From Anaerolineaceae bacterium (GTDB lineage: Bacteria > Chloroflexota > Anaerolineae > Anaerolineales > Anaerolineaceae): DNA of 41,592 nucleotides. The DNA lies in contig DMDF01000083.1 of NCBI GenBank assembly GCA_003446605.1, forward strand, positions 1 through 41,592. The letters are read 5' to 3'. The notes beneath the pieces are model-generated. The model was given only the letters and a program-made list of their open reading frames with translations. It ran no database searches and had not been told where the DNA came from. This document shows, piece by piece, positions 1 to 9,187 of this stretch. Each line of letters begins with the position of its first letter. Within the stretch, counting starts at the first letter, position 1. A program made the position numbers and the translations under genes.

Positions 1-1
1 A

Positions 2-637
2 AACCTGGATGGAACCTTTATCAGGGATAACATCCTTTGCCTCAAACAAGAGCAGCACATCAAAGAAATCTGCCCTGCACGAGCCGTGCATTTACGCGGG
101 GAACACAATCTATTGAATGCATTGGCAGCGTGTGCGATCGCAGTCGCAGCTGGAATTTCGTTCGATGCCATTCGCAGCGGGATCGAAAAAGTTCATGGCA
201 TCCCACACCGTTTGGAATTCGTGCGGCACTGGCATGGTGCAGACTGGTACAACGACTCCATCGCTACTACGCCTGAAAGAACACTGGCTGCCATTCATGC
301 TTTCGAAGGTCGTTTAATCTTGCTACTAGGTGGTCGAGATAAGAAATTACCGTGGCAGGGCTTAGCAGCGGAAGCACACAATCGAGCAGATCATATTTTC
401 TTATTCGGAGAAGCAGCCGATTTGATAGAAAACGCTTTATCAAATTATGAACATGGAGATTATCCCTATTCGCTAGAAAAATACACAACCATGCAGGACG
501 CTATCCACGCTGCCACACAAGTTGTTCAAGAAGATGACATTGTGCTGTTTTCTCCTGGCGGAACTAGTTATGATGCTTTCAAGGACTTCGAAGAACGGGG
601 CGAACTTTTCAAACAAATTGTGGAGTCGTTACCATGA
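2..637 (+). CDS. murD: UDP-N-acetylmuramoylalanine--D-glutamate ligase (MurD), 5' truncated
   Basis: This is the C-terminal part (211 residues) of the cytoplasmic ligase that adds D-Glu to UDP-MurNAc-L-Ala; the reading frame is open from base 2, so the start lies before the window. Visible Mur-ligase signatures are LRGEHNLLNALAA in the central domain, then HRLEF and NDSIATTPERTLAAI opening the C-terminal Rossmann-like domain, GGRDKKLPW, and the terminal SPGGTSYDAFKDFEERGE block that is typical of MurD rather than MurC, MurE or MurF. The ATP P-loop domain is missing only because of the window edge. The stop codon overlaps the ftsW start by 4 nt (ATGA), consistent with one dcw operon. Identification is firm. 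Confidence 0.95.
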   Translation, partial: NLDGTFIRDNILCLKQEQHIKEICPARAVHLRGEHNLLNALAACAIAVAAGISFDAIRSGIEKVHGIPHRLEFVRHWHGADWYNDSIATTPERTLAAIHAFEGRLILLLGGRDKKLPWQGLAAEAHNRADHIFLFGEAADLIENALSNYEHGDYPYSLEKYTTMQDAIHAATQVVQEDDIVLFSPGGTSYDAFKDFEERGELFKQIVESLP

Positions 638-1866
638 CAGATAGAACAAAGAAGAGGAAAACTCTGAAAGAACGCACACTACATCTTGGAATTGATGTAC
701 CGTTCCTGGTTTGCGTGCTTGCGCTGCTTGCCATCGGCTTGTTAATGGTTTATTCAGCCGGTTGGGAATATTCAGTTACAACATTAGGCGAAAAACCAGA
801 TTATCTTTTCAAGCGGCAAGTACAGTTCGTGATCATTGGTATCATCGGAGCAAGTATCATTTACGCAATCGATTATCACCGCTTCAAGAAACTACTCTTC
901 CCTATGATGGCGGTCGTGATCTTCCTATTGGTTCTTGTATCCTTTATTTACGGAGAAACCAGGTTGGGAGCCCGCCGTGCTCTCTTCCAGGGTTCTATCC
1001 AACCCTCGGAATTCGCCAAACTTGCAACTGTGATCTATTTGGCATTCTGGCTATACGCAAAACAGGACGTATTGCAGCACCTGAAATTTGGGTTATTCCC
1101 TCTCCTTGGGATATTAGGTTTGATAGCCGGTTTGATCATGGCTCAACCTGATCTTTCGGCTGTGATAACCGTGGTCTTAATGGGAGGTATCATGTTCTTC
1201 ATCGGCGGTGGTAACATCCGCCAAATCATCATCGTGATGGTTGTAATATTGATTCTGGGATCACTTCTGATGTTCGCTTATCCCACCGGTCGGCAGCGTG
1301 TGGCAGAATTCATCAGCGGATTGCAAGATCCTCAAAATGCTTCCTACCACACACAGCGTTCCATCGAAGCAATTGTCAAAGGTGGTTTTTGGGGTGTGGG
1401 CATCGGGCATGCCACCACAAAATTCACCGGGTTACCAGTTGCACCTACTGATTCCATTTTCGCAGTCATAGCTGAAGAGTTGGGTATATTTGGATCCTCG
1501 CTCGTCATATTCCTATTCCTATTCTTCCTGTGGCGAGGCTTGCATATTGCCAACCAGGCACCTGACCTGCTGGGGAAATTTTTGGCGGCGGGGATTACGA
1601 CCTGGATATTTGTAGAAGCTGCCATCAATATCAGTGTCATGGTCAATATCATACCAATGGCTGGAAATGCCTTGCCATTTATCAGCGCTGGCGGTTCAAG
1701 CATGGTCACTGTGATGGCAGGTGTGGGCTTTATCATGAATGTCTCACGAGCCACCGCTCATCAAAAAAATATTGAAGAAGGGAGACCCCTGGATGAAATT
1801 ATTGATCTGCGCCGGGATGACGGGTGGCGGAGTGTATCCCGCCCTCGCCGTACTCCAAACGCTTAA
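634..1866 (+). CDS. ftsW: Lipid II polymerase / division protein FtsW (SEDS family)
   Basis: A 410-residue polytopic membrane protein of the SEDS family, which polymerises lipid II glycan strands at the septum with a partner class B PBP. Family landmarks are GSIQPSEFAKLA, QPDLSAV, the DSIFAVIAEELG segment and the late PFISAGGSS motif. About nine to ten hydrophobic segments follow a basic N-terminus. The usual HTDFIFA reads PTDSIFA here. FtsW is preferred over RodA because of its position between murD and murG. GGAG at 622-625 lies 8 nt before the ATG, which overlaps the murD stop. Its last 24 codons overlap murG in another frame, giving an unusually long 74-nt overlap. Confidence 0.93.
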   Translation: MTDRTKKRKTLKERTLHLGIDVPFLVCVLALLAIGLLMVYSAGWEYSVTTLGEKPDYLFKRQVQFVIIGIIGASIIYAIDYHRFKKLLFPMMAVVIFLLVLVSFIYGETRLGARRALFQGSIQPSEFAKLATVIYLAFWLYAKQDVLQHLKFGLFPLLGILGLIAGLIMAQPDLSAVITVVLMGGIMFFIGGGNIRQIIIVMVVILILGSLLMFAYPTGRQRVAEFISGLQDPQNASYHTQRSIEAIVKGGFWGVGIGHATTKFTGLPVAPTDSIFAVIAEELGIFGSSLVIFLFLFFLWRGLHIANQAPDLLGKFLAAGITTWIFVEAAINISVMVNIIPMAGNALPFISAGGSSMVTVMAGVGFIMNVSRATAHQKNIEEGRPLDEIIDLRRDDGWRSVSRPRRTPNA

Positions 1867-2911
1867 CGCCCGCATTGATGATGTGTTGTGGGTCGGGAGT
1901 GAAGGTGGAATGGAAAACGATTTGATCCCCCGCCTGAGCATCCCTTTTAAAGCAATCCCTGCAGCTGGCATTCACGGAGTCAGCCTCCGTAAATTACCAG
2001 GGAATGTGCGCAAATTAACTATGGGGTATAAACAGGCGCGAACCATCATCCAATCATTCCAGCCGGACGTCTTCTTCTCGACCGGGGGATATCTATCCGT
2101 CCCTGTTGCACGAGCTGCCCGCAACATTCCATCCGTGATCTTCATTCCGGATATAGAACCAGGATTAGCCCTTAAAACATTGGTGCGAAATGCAGATGAA
2201 GTTCTGGTAAGCGTTGAAGAGACCAGGGGTTATCTCAATAAGAAAAAGAATGTAACCGTATGTGGGTACCCGTTACGAAAGGAGATCACTCAGTGGGACA
2301 GAATATCCGGGCGAAAACAATTTAAACTTAACGAAGACCTGCCTGTGGTTTTAGTATTCGGTGGCAGCAAAGGCGCGTTATCCATCAACCGTGCTCTGTA
2401 CCCGCTTCTACCCGAACTCTTGCAAAAATGTCAGATTGTTCACATCAGCGGTTCAGATAACTGGGAAGAAACACAACAAATGGTGCGATCTCTACCTTCA
2501 AATCAACAAAAGGTACGTTATCATGCATTCCCTTACCTGCACGAAACAATGGGCGCAGCACTGGCAGCTGCCGATCTGGTCGTTTGCCGTGCCGGAGCTT
2601 CCACACTGGGTGAGCTGCCCTTTTTCAATCTCCCCGCCATTCTCATCCCTTATCCTTACGCATGGCGGTATCAGAAAACGAATGCCGATCACCTGGCAAG
2701 GAATGGTGGAGCCATCATCATAAAAGATGAGAACATGGCAAAGGAATTGAAACCTGCCATTATGGATCTCCTTGAAAATCCCCAACGTTTGCTGGAAATG
2801 GAAGATGCAATGAAAAATCTGGCAACACCCAAAGCAGCGGAGAAGATCGCAGACATCATATTGGAATCATCTACACACAGCAAGCAGAAAGGAGCAACAC
2901 AGCATGATTAG
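1793..2911 (+). CDS. murG: UDP-GlcNAc--lipid I GlcNAc transferase MurG
   Basis: A 372-residue GT28 glycosyltransferase that converts lipid I to lipid II at the inner face of the membrane. The N-terminal glycine-rich loop (TGGGVYPA, residues 10-17), FSTGGYLSVPVA, GGSKGA in the second Rossmann domain and CRAGASTLGELPF with IPYPYA are all MurG features. The start is set at 1793, where MKLLICAG begins the family-typical first strand and an AGAAGGGAGA purine tract precedes it. An in-frame ATG at 1739 would add 18 non-homologous residues. The His of the first glycine loop (TGGHVFP in E. coli) is Gly13 here; I recall similar loops in relatives but cannot check that. Confidence 0.94.
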   Translation: MKLLICAGMTGGGVYPALAVLQTLNARIDDVLWVGSEGGMENDLIPRLSIPFKAIPAAGIHGVSLRKLPGNVRKLTMGYKQARTIIQSFQPDVFFSTGGYLSVPVARAARNIPSVIFIPDIEPGLALKTLVRNADEVLVSVEETRGYLNKKKNVTVCGYPLRKEITQWDRISGRKQFKLNEDLPVVLVFGGSKGALSINRALYPLLPELLQKCQIVHISGSDNWEETQQMVRSLPSNQQKVRYHAFPYLHETMGAALAAADLVVCRAGASTLGELPFFNLPAILIPYPYAWRYQKTNADHLARNGGAIIIKDENMAKELKPAIMDLLENPQRLLEMEDAMKNLATPKAAEKIADIILESSTHSKQKGATQHD

Positions 2912-3443
2912 TCTTGGAGTTCTTTTCTGGGTCTTTATTCTTCTCTTTGCCTTGATAGGCGCCATCCGTGGGTGGACGAAAGAGATATTGGTCACTTTCA
3001 GTGCGATAATGGGAATTTTCGCCATTACCATCCTGGAAGAGTATCTACCTTTTGTGCAAACTTATCTGGCGTCCAACCCAGTAACTTCACAGGTATGGAT
3101 GCGCATTATCGTTTTTAGCGTGCTGATATTCTTCGGATATCAGACACCCAATATTCCACGCTTCCAGCAGGACGAACGTCTAGCGCGCGGTCGTTTACAG
3201 GATATTTTGTTAGGTTTTATCATTGGCGGTTTTAATGGATATTTGATCTATGGATCCATATGGTACTTTCTGGCTGATGCAAACTACCCCTTCCCCATCG
3301 TCATCCCCCCTATCGCCGGTACACCAGCCGGGGATGCAGCACTCAACCTGGTTAAATATCTCCCGCCTGTTTGGTTAACCACGCCAACCATTTATTATGC
3401 GGTGGCATGTTCATTTATTTTTGTTTTGGTGCTATTTATATGA
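2904..3443 (+). CDS. CvpA-like polytopic membrane protein within the dcw cluster
   Basis: A 179-residue, very hydrophobic protein with four to five predicted membrane segments (roughly residues 5-25, 30-48, 66-82, 102-125 and 160-179). Its N-terminus, with a long hydrophobic stretch followed by GAIRGWTKE, resembles the CvpA/colicin V production family, whose biochemical role is poorly defined; the assignment is by pattern only. AAAGGAG at 2888-2894 gives a good ribosome-binding site. It overlaps murG by 8 nt and murC by 4 nt, so it is embedded in the peptidoglycan operon and is probably made with it. No catalytic motif is visible. A role in envelope or division is inferred from context alone. 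Confidence 0.7.
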   Translation: MISLGVLFWVFILLFALIGAIRGWTKEILVTFSAIMGIFAITILEEYLPFVQTYLASNPVTSQVWMRIIVFSVLIFFGYQTPNIPRFQQDERLARGRLQDILLGFIIGGFNGYLIYGSIWYFLADANYPFPIVIPPIAGTPAGDAALNLVKYLPPVWLTTPTIYYAVACSFIFVLVLFI

Positions 3444-4828
3444 GAAAACACTATCACTTTATCGGCATCGGAGGAACAGGGCTCTCAGCCATTGCACGCG
3501 TTCTTTTAGAACAGGGCAATTCTGTCAGCGGTTCTGACATGCTCCTTTCACCACTGGCTGCTGAACTGCAAAATGCTGGCGCAACGGTGTATAAAGGTCA
3601 TCGTGCCGAACAGGTACAGGGCGCTGATATTGTGATCCGTTCATCAGCCATCAAAGATGATAATGTTGAGGTTCAGGCTGCCTTGACCGCCGGAATTCCC
3701 GTTCTCAAACGGATCGATTTCCTTTCTGAATTGACCAAAGGGCATACACTCATAGCAATTGCCGGAACCCATGGAAAGACGACCACCACCGCCATGACCG
3801 CTTGGGTATTTGATCAGTTGCACCTCGATCCCACCTACATTATTGGTGGTACAGCCAAGAATCTCCACAGAAATGCTCACGCTGGGCAAGGAGCATATTT
3901 CATTATCGAAGCTGATGAATACGATTCCATGTTCCTCGGGCTTACGCCGGATTACCTCATTATCACCAACGTGGAACACGATCACCCTGACTGCTATCCC
4001 ACGCGGGAATCCTACATAACCGCCTTTAAGAAACTCATCCAACGGATGGATCACAATGGTACTATGCTGATCTGTGCAGATAATCCACAAGCTCTGAAAA
4101 TTGGGAAATGGGCACAAGATCTTGTAGACGTTCATTTTTACGGTACTTCTCCTCAAGCACAGTATTCACTCAGCAATATCCAACACAGAGAGAATGACGG
4201 AGTTCGCTTCCATTTGCAGCTTTCGCATGGGAATGTGATCACGCAAGAACTCTCAATTCCAGGAGATTACAACGCTCGTAATGCCAGTGCAGTGCTCGCT
4301 CTGATCGATCATCTGAATTTATCATTGAATGGTGCTTCGCAAGCTCTGGCAGCTTTTTCAGGTACCGGCAGACGCTTTGACATTCTGGGAACTTTTCAGG
4401 GTATCACGCTCATTGATGATTATGGGCACCACCCCACAGAAATCCGTTCCACCATTGGAGCAGCTCGCGCCCAATACCCCAAACAACGTCTCATCACCGT
4501 TTGGCAACCGCACACTTACAGCCGCACTCAGGAATTATTTAATGACTACCTGGATGTGTTTACAGATAGCGATATGGTGATCGTGACTGAGATCTATGCT
4601 TCACGCGAAAAGGTGCAGGATTATTCCTCTCAACTTATCGCGAACCAAATTCACCATAAAAATGTGCATTTCATAGCCTCTCTGGCAGATACCACCGCAT
4701 TTTTAGGTAGTGAGCTAAAGGACGGTGATGTAGTACTCATCCTCTCAGCTGGTGATGCCAACCAGATCAACCAGGATCTGAGAAAACTGCTTACCCAAAC
4801 AATAAACGAAAGGGGGAAGCATGTCTGA
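3440..4828 (+). CDS. murC: UDP-N-acetylmuramate--L-alanine ligase (MurC)
   Basis: A 462-residue cytoplasmic ligase adding L-Ala to UDP-MurNAc, the first peptide step of peptidoglycan precursor synthesis. Domain 1 starts with the nucleotide-binding GIGGTGLS (residues 9-16). The ATP P-loop is GTHGKTTTT with Lys113, followed by EADEYDSMFL and TNVEHDHPD. The C-terminal domain has DDYGHHPTEI and WQPHTYSRT, which are specific to MurC/Mpl. The start at 3440 gives the canonical MRKHYHFIGIGG beginning; an upstream in-frame start at 3371 would lie within the CvpA-like gene and add an unrelated leader. The ATGA overlap with the preceding stop and the lack of a strong Shine-Dalgarno suggest translational coupling. 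Confidence 0.95.
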   Translation: MRKHYHFIGIGGTGLSAIARVLLEQGNSVSGSDMLLSPLAAELQNAGATVYKGHRAEQVQGADIVIRSSAIKDDNVEVQAALTAGIPVLKRIDFLSELTKGHTLIAIAGTHGKTTTTAMTAWVFDQLHLDPTYIIGGTAKNLHRNAHAGQGAYFIIEADEYDSMFLGLTPDYLIITNVEHDHPDCYPTRESYITAFKKLIQRMDHNGTMLICADNPQALKIGKWAQDLVDVHFYGTSPQAQYSLSNIQHRENDGVRFHLQLSHGNVITQELSIPGDYNARNASAVLALIDHLNLSLNGASQALAAFSGTGRRFDILGTFQGITLIDDYGHHPTEIRSTIGAARAQYPKQRLITVWQPHTYSRTQELFNDYLDVFTDSDMVIVTEIYASREKVQDYSSQLIANQIHHKNVHFIASLADTTAFLGSELKDGDVVLILSAGDANQINQDLRKLLTQTINERGKHV

Positions 4829-5792
4829 TCAGGCGATGAATGCTCTGCGCGAGAAATTCCCTAACCGTCTTCAGGAAAATGTGTTAATGAGGAACTATAC
4901 GACCATCCATGCCGGAGGAAAAGCGGATGCCCTGCTTATCGCTCAAGACGCTGTTGAACTGGAGCATTTTGTCAGGCAGGTTTGGGAGCTTAATTTACCC
5001 TTGTTGGTATTGGGCAGCGGCTCAAACATTCTGATCAGTGATAAAGGTGTGCGCGGAGTTGTGATCATCAACCATGCGCATAATATTCAAATCCACCAAC
5101 AGCAGGAGAGATATGAGGTACATGCCGAAGCCGGTGCATTGATGGGAAAAGCAGCCAAATTAGCCATCAATCGCCATCTCTCCGGGTTGGAATGGGCGGC
5201 TACACTGCCCGGAACCGTTGGCGGAGCAGTATATGGCAATGCGGGATGCTTTGGAAAAGAAACCGCCGATAATTTCTTGCGGGCAGAAATCTTGCACCGA
5301 AATAATGGAAAAACCATTTTCTCAAAGGAAGAGATGGCGTTTGAATACCGGTCCAGTATTTTGAAACGTAATCTGGTGGAATGTGTGCTGCTGAGCGCCT
5401 GGTTTTCAGTTATACCGGGTGATTACGAACAGAGCATGCAGCAGGTTGAAACATACCACGAGCGACGATTGGAAAATCAACCTTTCGGTCCCAGCATGGG
5501 TTCCATCTTCAGAAATCCGCAGGGTGATAAAGCTGGCAGGATGATCGAGATGGTCGGGTTAAAAGGAAAGAAGATCGGCGGAGCGGAAATAAGCGCACAA
5601 CATGGGAATTTTATCCTCAACTCGTCTGATGGCAGTGCTCAGGATATCTGGGAGCTGATCCAATTGATCGAAACCCACGTATGCCAACAATTTGGCATTT
5701 ACCTGCATCCTGAAATCCAACTCATCGGAGACTGGGATGAAAACATCATGAAACAATTCGACACATACCAAACAGTTCAGGAGCACGCATGA
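4821..5792 (+). CDS. murB: UDP-N-acetylenolpyruvoylglucosamine reductase (MurB)
   Basis: A 323-residue FAD-dependent reductase that makes UDP-MurNAc with NADPH. The FAD-binding half contains GSGSNILI and LPGTVGGAVYGNAGCFG. Catalytic features are Arg177 in EYRSS, Ser228 in MGSIFRNP (the proton donor) and Glu298 in LHPEIQLIG. The compact form with KKIGGAEISAQHGNFI is like the type II enzymes common outside Enterobacteria. An AAGGGGG tract precedes the ATG, which overlaps the murC stop by 8 nt; the murB stop overlaps ddl by 4 nt. Identification is firm. Confidence 0.95.
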   Translation: MSDQAMNALREKFPNRLQENVLMRNYTTIHAGGKADALLIAQDAVELEHFVRQVWELNLPLLVLGSGSNILISDKGVRGVVIINHAHNIQIHQQQERYEVHAEAGALMGKAAKLAINRHLSGLEWAATLPGTVGGAVYGNAGCFGKETADNFLRAEILHRNNGKTIFSKEEMAFEYRSSILKRNLVECVLLSAWFSVIPGDYEQSMQQVETYHERRLENQPFGPSMGSIFRNPQGDKAGRMIEMVGLKGKKIGGAEISAQHGNFILNSSDGSAQDIWELIQLIETHVCQQFGIYLHPEIQLIGDWDENIMKQFDTYQTVQEHA

Positions 5793-6886
5793 AGAAGATT
5801 CGCATTGGAATATTGTTTGGGGGTCGTTCTGGGGAACATGAGGTTTCTCTCATGTCATCCAAATCTGTCCTTTCAGTTCTGAATCCACAGAAATACGAGA
5901 TCACAGAGATCGGCATTACGCAGGAAGGCGAATGGTGGAGCGGTACAGACACCTGGCAACAATTTCAAAACAAATCGTTTGAAGGTTTATACCGCGTGCT
6001 GTTGATCCCAGAACCAGGAAAGACCATCCTTTATAGGCACCAAGAGGGCAGATTGGATGCCATCACCGAATTGGATGTGATCTTCCCGGTTCTACACGGG
6101 ACTTTCGGTGAAGATGGGACCTTGCAGGGTTTCTTTGAAATGGCTGACATTGCCTATGTGGGTGCCGGGGTTCTCGGCTCATCCGTTGGAATGGATAAAG
6201 CTCTTTTCAAAGATGTGATGCGAGCAAATGACATCCCGGTTGTGGATTGGATCGTTACCAGCCGCAATTATGCAGAACAGCATATTGATGAGATCGTCAA
6301 GGAAACAGAAGCGTTAGGTGCTTATCCCTTTTTCATCAAACCTGCCAATTTAGGTTCCTCGGTTGGAATCTCAAAATGCAAGAATCGCTCTGATCTGATG
6401 GAAGGGATACTGGAAGCGTGCCGCTTCGATCGTCGTATTTTAATCGAAAAAGGGGTTGAGTACACACGTGAGATCGAGATCAGCGTGCTGGGTAATGAAA
6501 ATCCACGCGCTTCCGTGCCCGGCGAGATCAAACCTGCAGATGAATTTTACAGTTACAACGCCAAGTACTACAACGATCGTTCAGAATTGATCATTCCCGC
6601 CCCCCTCTCGGATGAAATGATCGCGCAGATGCAGGCGATTGCCATCCGTACCTACCAGGCGATTGATTGCGCTGGTATGGCACGAGTTGATTTTTTGGTG
6701 AACGGTCAAACAAACCAGCTTTTCATTAACGAAGTAAACACCATCCCCGGTTTTACCAAGATCAGCATGTATCCCAAGTTATGGGATGCCTGCGGGTTGA
6801 AATATGCAGATCTAGTGGATGAATTGGTAAATCTGGCATTTGAACGAAAAGCGGAAAGAAACCGCAGTGAAAGGAAACTGTCGTAA
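5789..6886 (+). CDS. ddl: D-alanine--D-alanine ligase (Ddl)
   Basis: A 365-residue ATP-grasp ligase supplying D-Ala-D-Ala for the pentapeptide. Recognisable blocks are FGGRSGEHEVSLMSS near the N-terminus, FPVLHGTFGEDGTLQGF, KPANLGSSVGISK, VEYTREIEISVLGN and the metal/ATP-binding INEVNTIPGFTKISMYP. The Tyr in the omega-loop block SYNAKYYND is what D-Ala-D-Ala ligases carry; D-Ala-D-Lac ligases have Phe or Lys there, so a normal D-Ala-D-Ala terminus is inferred. AGGAG at 5779-5783 is 5 nt before the ATG. The murB-ddl-ftsQ order is the classical dcw order. Confidence 0.95.
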   Translation: MKKIRIGILFGGRSGEHEVSLMSSKSVLSVLNPQKYEITEIGITQEGEWWSGTDTWQQFQNKSFEGLYRVLLIPEPGKTILYRHQEGRLDAITELDVIFPVLHGTFGEDGTLQGFFEMADIAYVGAGVLGSSVGMDKALFKDVMRANDIPVVDWIVTSRNYAEQHIDEIVKETEALGAYPFFIKPANLGSSVGISKCKNRSDLMEGILEACRFDRRILIEKGVEYTREIEISVLGNENPRASVPGEIKPADEFYSYNAKYYNDRSELIIPAPLSDEMIAQMQAIAIRTYQAIDCAGMARVDFLVNGQTNQLFINEVNTIPGFTKISMYPKLWDACGLKYADLVDELVNLAFERKAERNRSERKLS

Positions 6887-6891
6887 ACCTG

Positions 6892-7908
6892 ATGAAAGAG
6901 CACAACCGCGCTGACTCCGAAAGACGGTCAGACAAACTTCGTCAAAAAAGGCTTAAAAAGCAGAACGAGTGGCTGCAGGATGTAAACACACGCGCTGAAA
7001 AGCTCGCCTCCCGTCCGGCTTATGAAAGCAATGAAGAGAATCAGCGTAGTGTTCATTCACAATACGAACAGAATCCTTTGGCTCATATCGCTCTGGATGA
7101 AAAAGAATTCACAACCCCCAAGCTGCACCTCAGTTGGAGATTCCTGAGTGGATTGGTCACTGGCATTTGTACAGCGTTACTGATCAGCGCCTTCCGGTCT
7201 CCTGAGTATTTGATCAGCAACATCGAAATCGAGGGACTCACGCGTGTTACTCAAGAGGAGATCACAACGGTACTGGATTTGGGTCAGCAGCGAATTTTCA
7301 TGATCTCTCCACTCATCATTGAGAATGCCATCTTGGAAAATTTCCCAGAGCTGCATGATGCGAATGTTTCGGTAGACCTATCCTCTACCGTGAGTATACA
7401 GGTACAGGAACGCGAACCCCACATTGCATGGGAATACGATGGCAAAAAAATATGGATTGATGAGGAAGGCTATCTGCTTCCCGATCGTGGTGAAGCACAG
7501 GTTACCCTCACCATAGGCGCCAATCAGGAACCACCTTTTTATATTCCTGAAGAACGAATTATTCTAGCGGGTGAAAAACGTCTGCGAAAAACGGTTATTG
7601 AGAAAGGAGAGAATGACCGACTAGCACTATTTAAGGTATACCAACGCATCGAACCAACCACTTATCAGGCTGTCAAAGATCTCAATCAACTGCTCCCAGA
7701 ACAGGACATCATTTTATATGATGTGCGCAGAGGATTGGGCTGGAATGACAGTCGAGGATTCCGGGTTTACGTAGGATCCGACCTAAAAGATATCGCCGCC
7801 AAAATGAACATGGTTGAGGAAATTGTGAGGACTTTGGTTACATCACAGGTCAATCCGACCATGATCAGTGTAGAACAAATCAACGCACCTTACTACCGTA
7901 TGGATTAA
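6892..7908 (+). CDS. ftsQ: Cell division protein FtsQ/DivIB
   Basis: A 338-residue bitopic membrane protein: a long charged cytoplasmic N-terminus (about residues 1-80), one membrane helix near 85-105 (LVTGICTALLISAF), then an extracytoplasmic POTRA domain beginning SNIEIEGLTRVTQEEI, followed by the FtsQ beta domain. It is the divisome scaffold protein that recruits FtsL/FtsB-type partners. The sequence is divergent, as usual for FtsQ, and the call rests on the POTRA signature, topology and position between ddl and ftsA. The Shine-Dalgarno is weak (GGA about 15 nt upstream), so the exact start is less certain than the frame. Confidence 0.88.
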   Translation: MKEHNRADSERRSDKLRQKRLKKQNEWLQDVNTRAEKLASRPAYESNEENQRSVHSQYEQNPLAHIALDEKEFTTPKLHLSWRFLSGLVTGICTALLISAFRSPEYLISNIEIEGLTRVTQEEITTVLDLGQQRIFMISPLIIENAILENFPELHDANVSVDLSSTVSIQVQEREPHIAWEYDGKKIWIDEEGYLLPDRGEAQVTLTIGANQEPPFYIPEERIILAGEKRLRKTVIEKGENDRLALFKVYQRIEPTTYQAVKDLNQLLPEQDIILYDVRRGLGWNDSRGFRVYVGSDLKDIAAKMNMVEEIVRTLVTSQVNPTMISVEQINAPYYRMD

Positions 7909-7910
7909 AC

Positions 7911-9146
7911 ATGATGGATGAAGAGACAATTGTAGGCATAGATATCGGAACAACCAAGATCTGCACCCTCATCGCTCGCTTTGAGGAAGATGGGACCTAT
8001 CGCATTCTGGGTGTTGGCATTGAACCCTCGCGCGGTATGCGGAAGGGGATAATCACCGATCTGCAGCAGACCATCAATGATATTGCTAAATCTCTTGAAA
8101 AAGCACAACGCTCTTCAGGATATGAGATCACCTCTGCTCTGGTAAGTATTGCCGGATCACACGTATCTTCTATCAATAGCCGTGGAGCCGTTGGCATCAC
8201 CAACGGGATTGTCAGTCAGGTAGATATAAACCGCGCTTTGGAAGCTGCACAAGTGGTCGCTATCCCCCATGACCGCGAAGTGCTGCATGTCATTCAGAGA
8301 GGTTTTACCGTGGATGGGCAGGATGGTATCAGCCAACCGCTCGGGTTGCACGGATACCGCCTGGAAGTGGAAACCCACATCATCACCGCTTCATCTGCGT
8401 CAGTAGAAAATATCCGCCATTGTGTTGAAACTGCCGGTGTGAAAGTGAAAGCATTTGTGCTCAATCCGCTGGCTTCCGCTGAAGTGGTACTCACAGAAAC
8501 CGAACGACAACTAGGAGTAATGGTGTGTGATATTGGGGGGGGTACAACAGATCTGGCTGTGTATATCAACAACAATGTATGGCACACTACCGTTATCGCA
8601 GTAGGTGGTGACCTGATCACATCAGATATTGCACATGGGCTGCGCCTTTCTCTACCGGATGCAGAAAAGGTGAAGATCAATTACGGGCATGCCAGGGAAG
8701 CACAGGTAGATCCACGTGAAATCTTCAGCATCCGTTCATTTGGTGAGGAAGAACCGGTTGAATTCAAACGATGCGATCTGGCTTATATCATTGAAGCCCG
8801 TATGGAAGAAATCTTCCAATTTGTGCTGCAGGAGATCAAACGGTCCGGGTATGATGGGTTACTTCCTGCAGGGGCAGTGTTAACAGGCGGCGCAAGCTTG
8901 ATGCCCGGTATTCGAGAGCTGGCAAGCGATGTTCTGGGTTTGCCAGTTCGGGTAGCTCAGCCTGATGACCTGAATGGCTTGGTAGACCAACTTTATTCAC
9001 CAGCATATTCCACCAGTGTGGGATTGCTAAACTGGGCAGGCATTTTGACCAGAACAGCGAGACAACCTACCCGTGCGCGCGGCATACCCCCCATTGGATT
9101 ATGGGAGCGCGCAAAAGATTTAGTAAAGCGGTTTTTACCGCAATAA
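7911..9146 (+). CDS. ftsA: Cell division actin-like protein FtsA
   Basis: A 411-residue actin-family ATPase that tethers FtsZ to the membrane. Phosphate-1 loop GIDIGTTKICTLIA is at the N-terminus, the SHS2-type 1C domain follows (SHVSSINSRGAVGI, HVIQRGFTVDGQ), then CDIGGGTTDLAVY (phosphate-2) and LTGGASLMPGI (adenosine motif). The last residues (LWERAKDLVKRFLP) form an amphipathic basic helix, the expected membrane-targeting sequence. It starts 2 nt after ftsQ; two adjacent ATGs (7911 and 7914) could both serve. It is followed by ftsZ, which fits. Confidence 0.95.
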   Translation: MMDEETIVGIDIGTTKICTLIARFEEDGTYRILGVGIEPSRGMRKGIITDLQQTINDIAKSLEKAQRSSGYEITSALVSIAGSHVSSINSRGAVGITNGIVSQVDINRALEAAQVVAIPHDREVLHVIQRGFTVDGQDGISQPLGLHGYRLEVETHIITASSASVENIRHCVETAGVKVKAFVLNPLASAEVVLTETERQLGVMVCDIGGGTTDLAVYINNNVWHTTVIAVGGDLITSDIAHGLRLSLPDAEKVKINYGHAREAQVDPREIFSIRSFGEEEPVEFKRCDLAYIIEARMEEIFQFVLQEIKRSGYDGLLPAGAVLTGGASLMPGIRELASDVLGLPVRVAQPDDLNGLVDQLYSPAYSTSVGLLNWAGILTRTARQPTRARGIPPIGLWERAKDLVKRFLPQ

Positions 9147-9187
9147 TAGAATGTCAACAGGAGAAAATGGAGACAGAAGGAGAAAAA

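Noticed and set aside
1739..1792. Upstream in-frame start for murG
   Set aside because: The 18 added residues are FtsW-coding sequence in another frame with no MurG similarity, and a good purine tract precedes 1793.
8294..8680. 128-residue minus-strand open frame inside ftsA
   Set aside because: Antisense shadow of a well-conserved gene, with no recognisable domain or ribosome-binding site; the same applies to the other long antisense frames in ftsZ, nrdJ and pstC.
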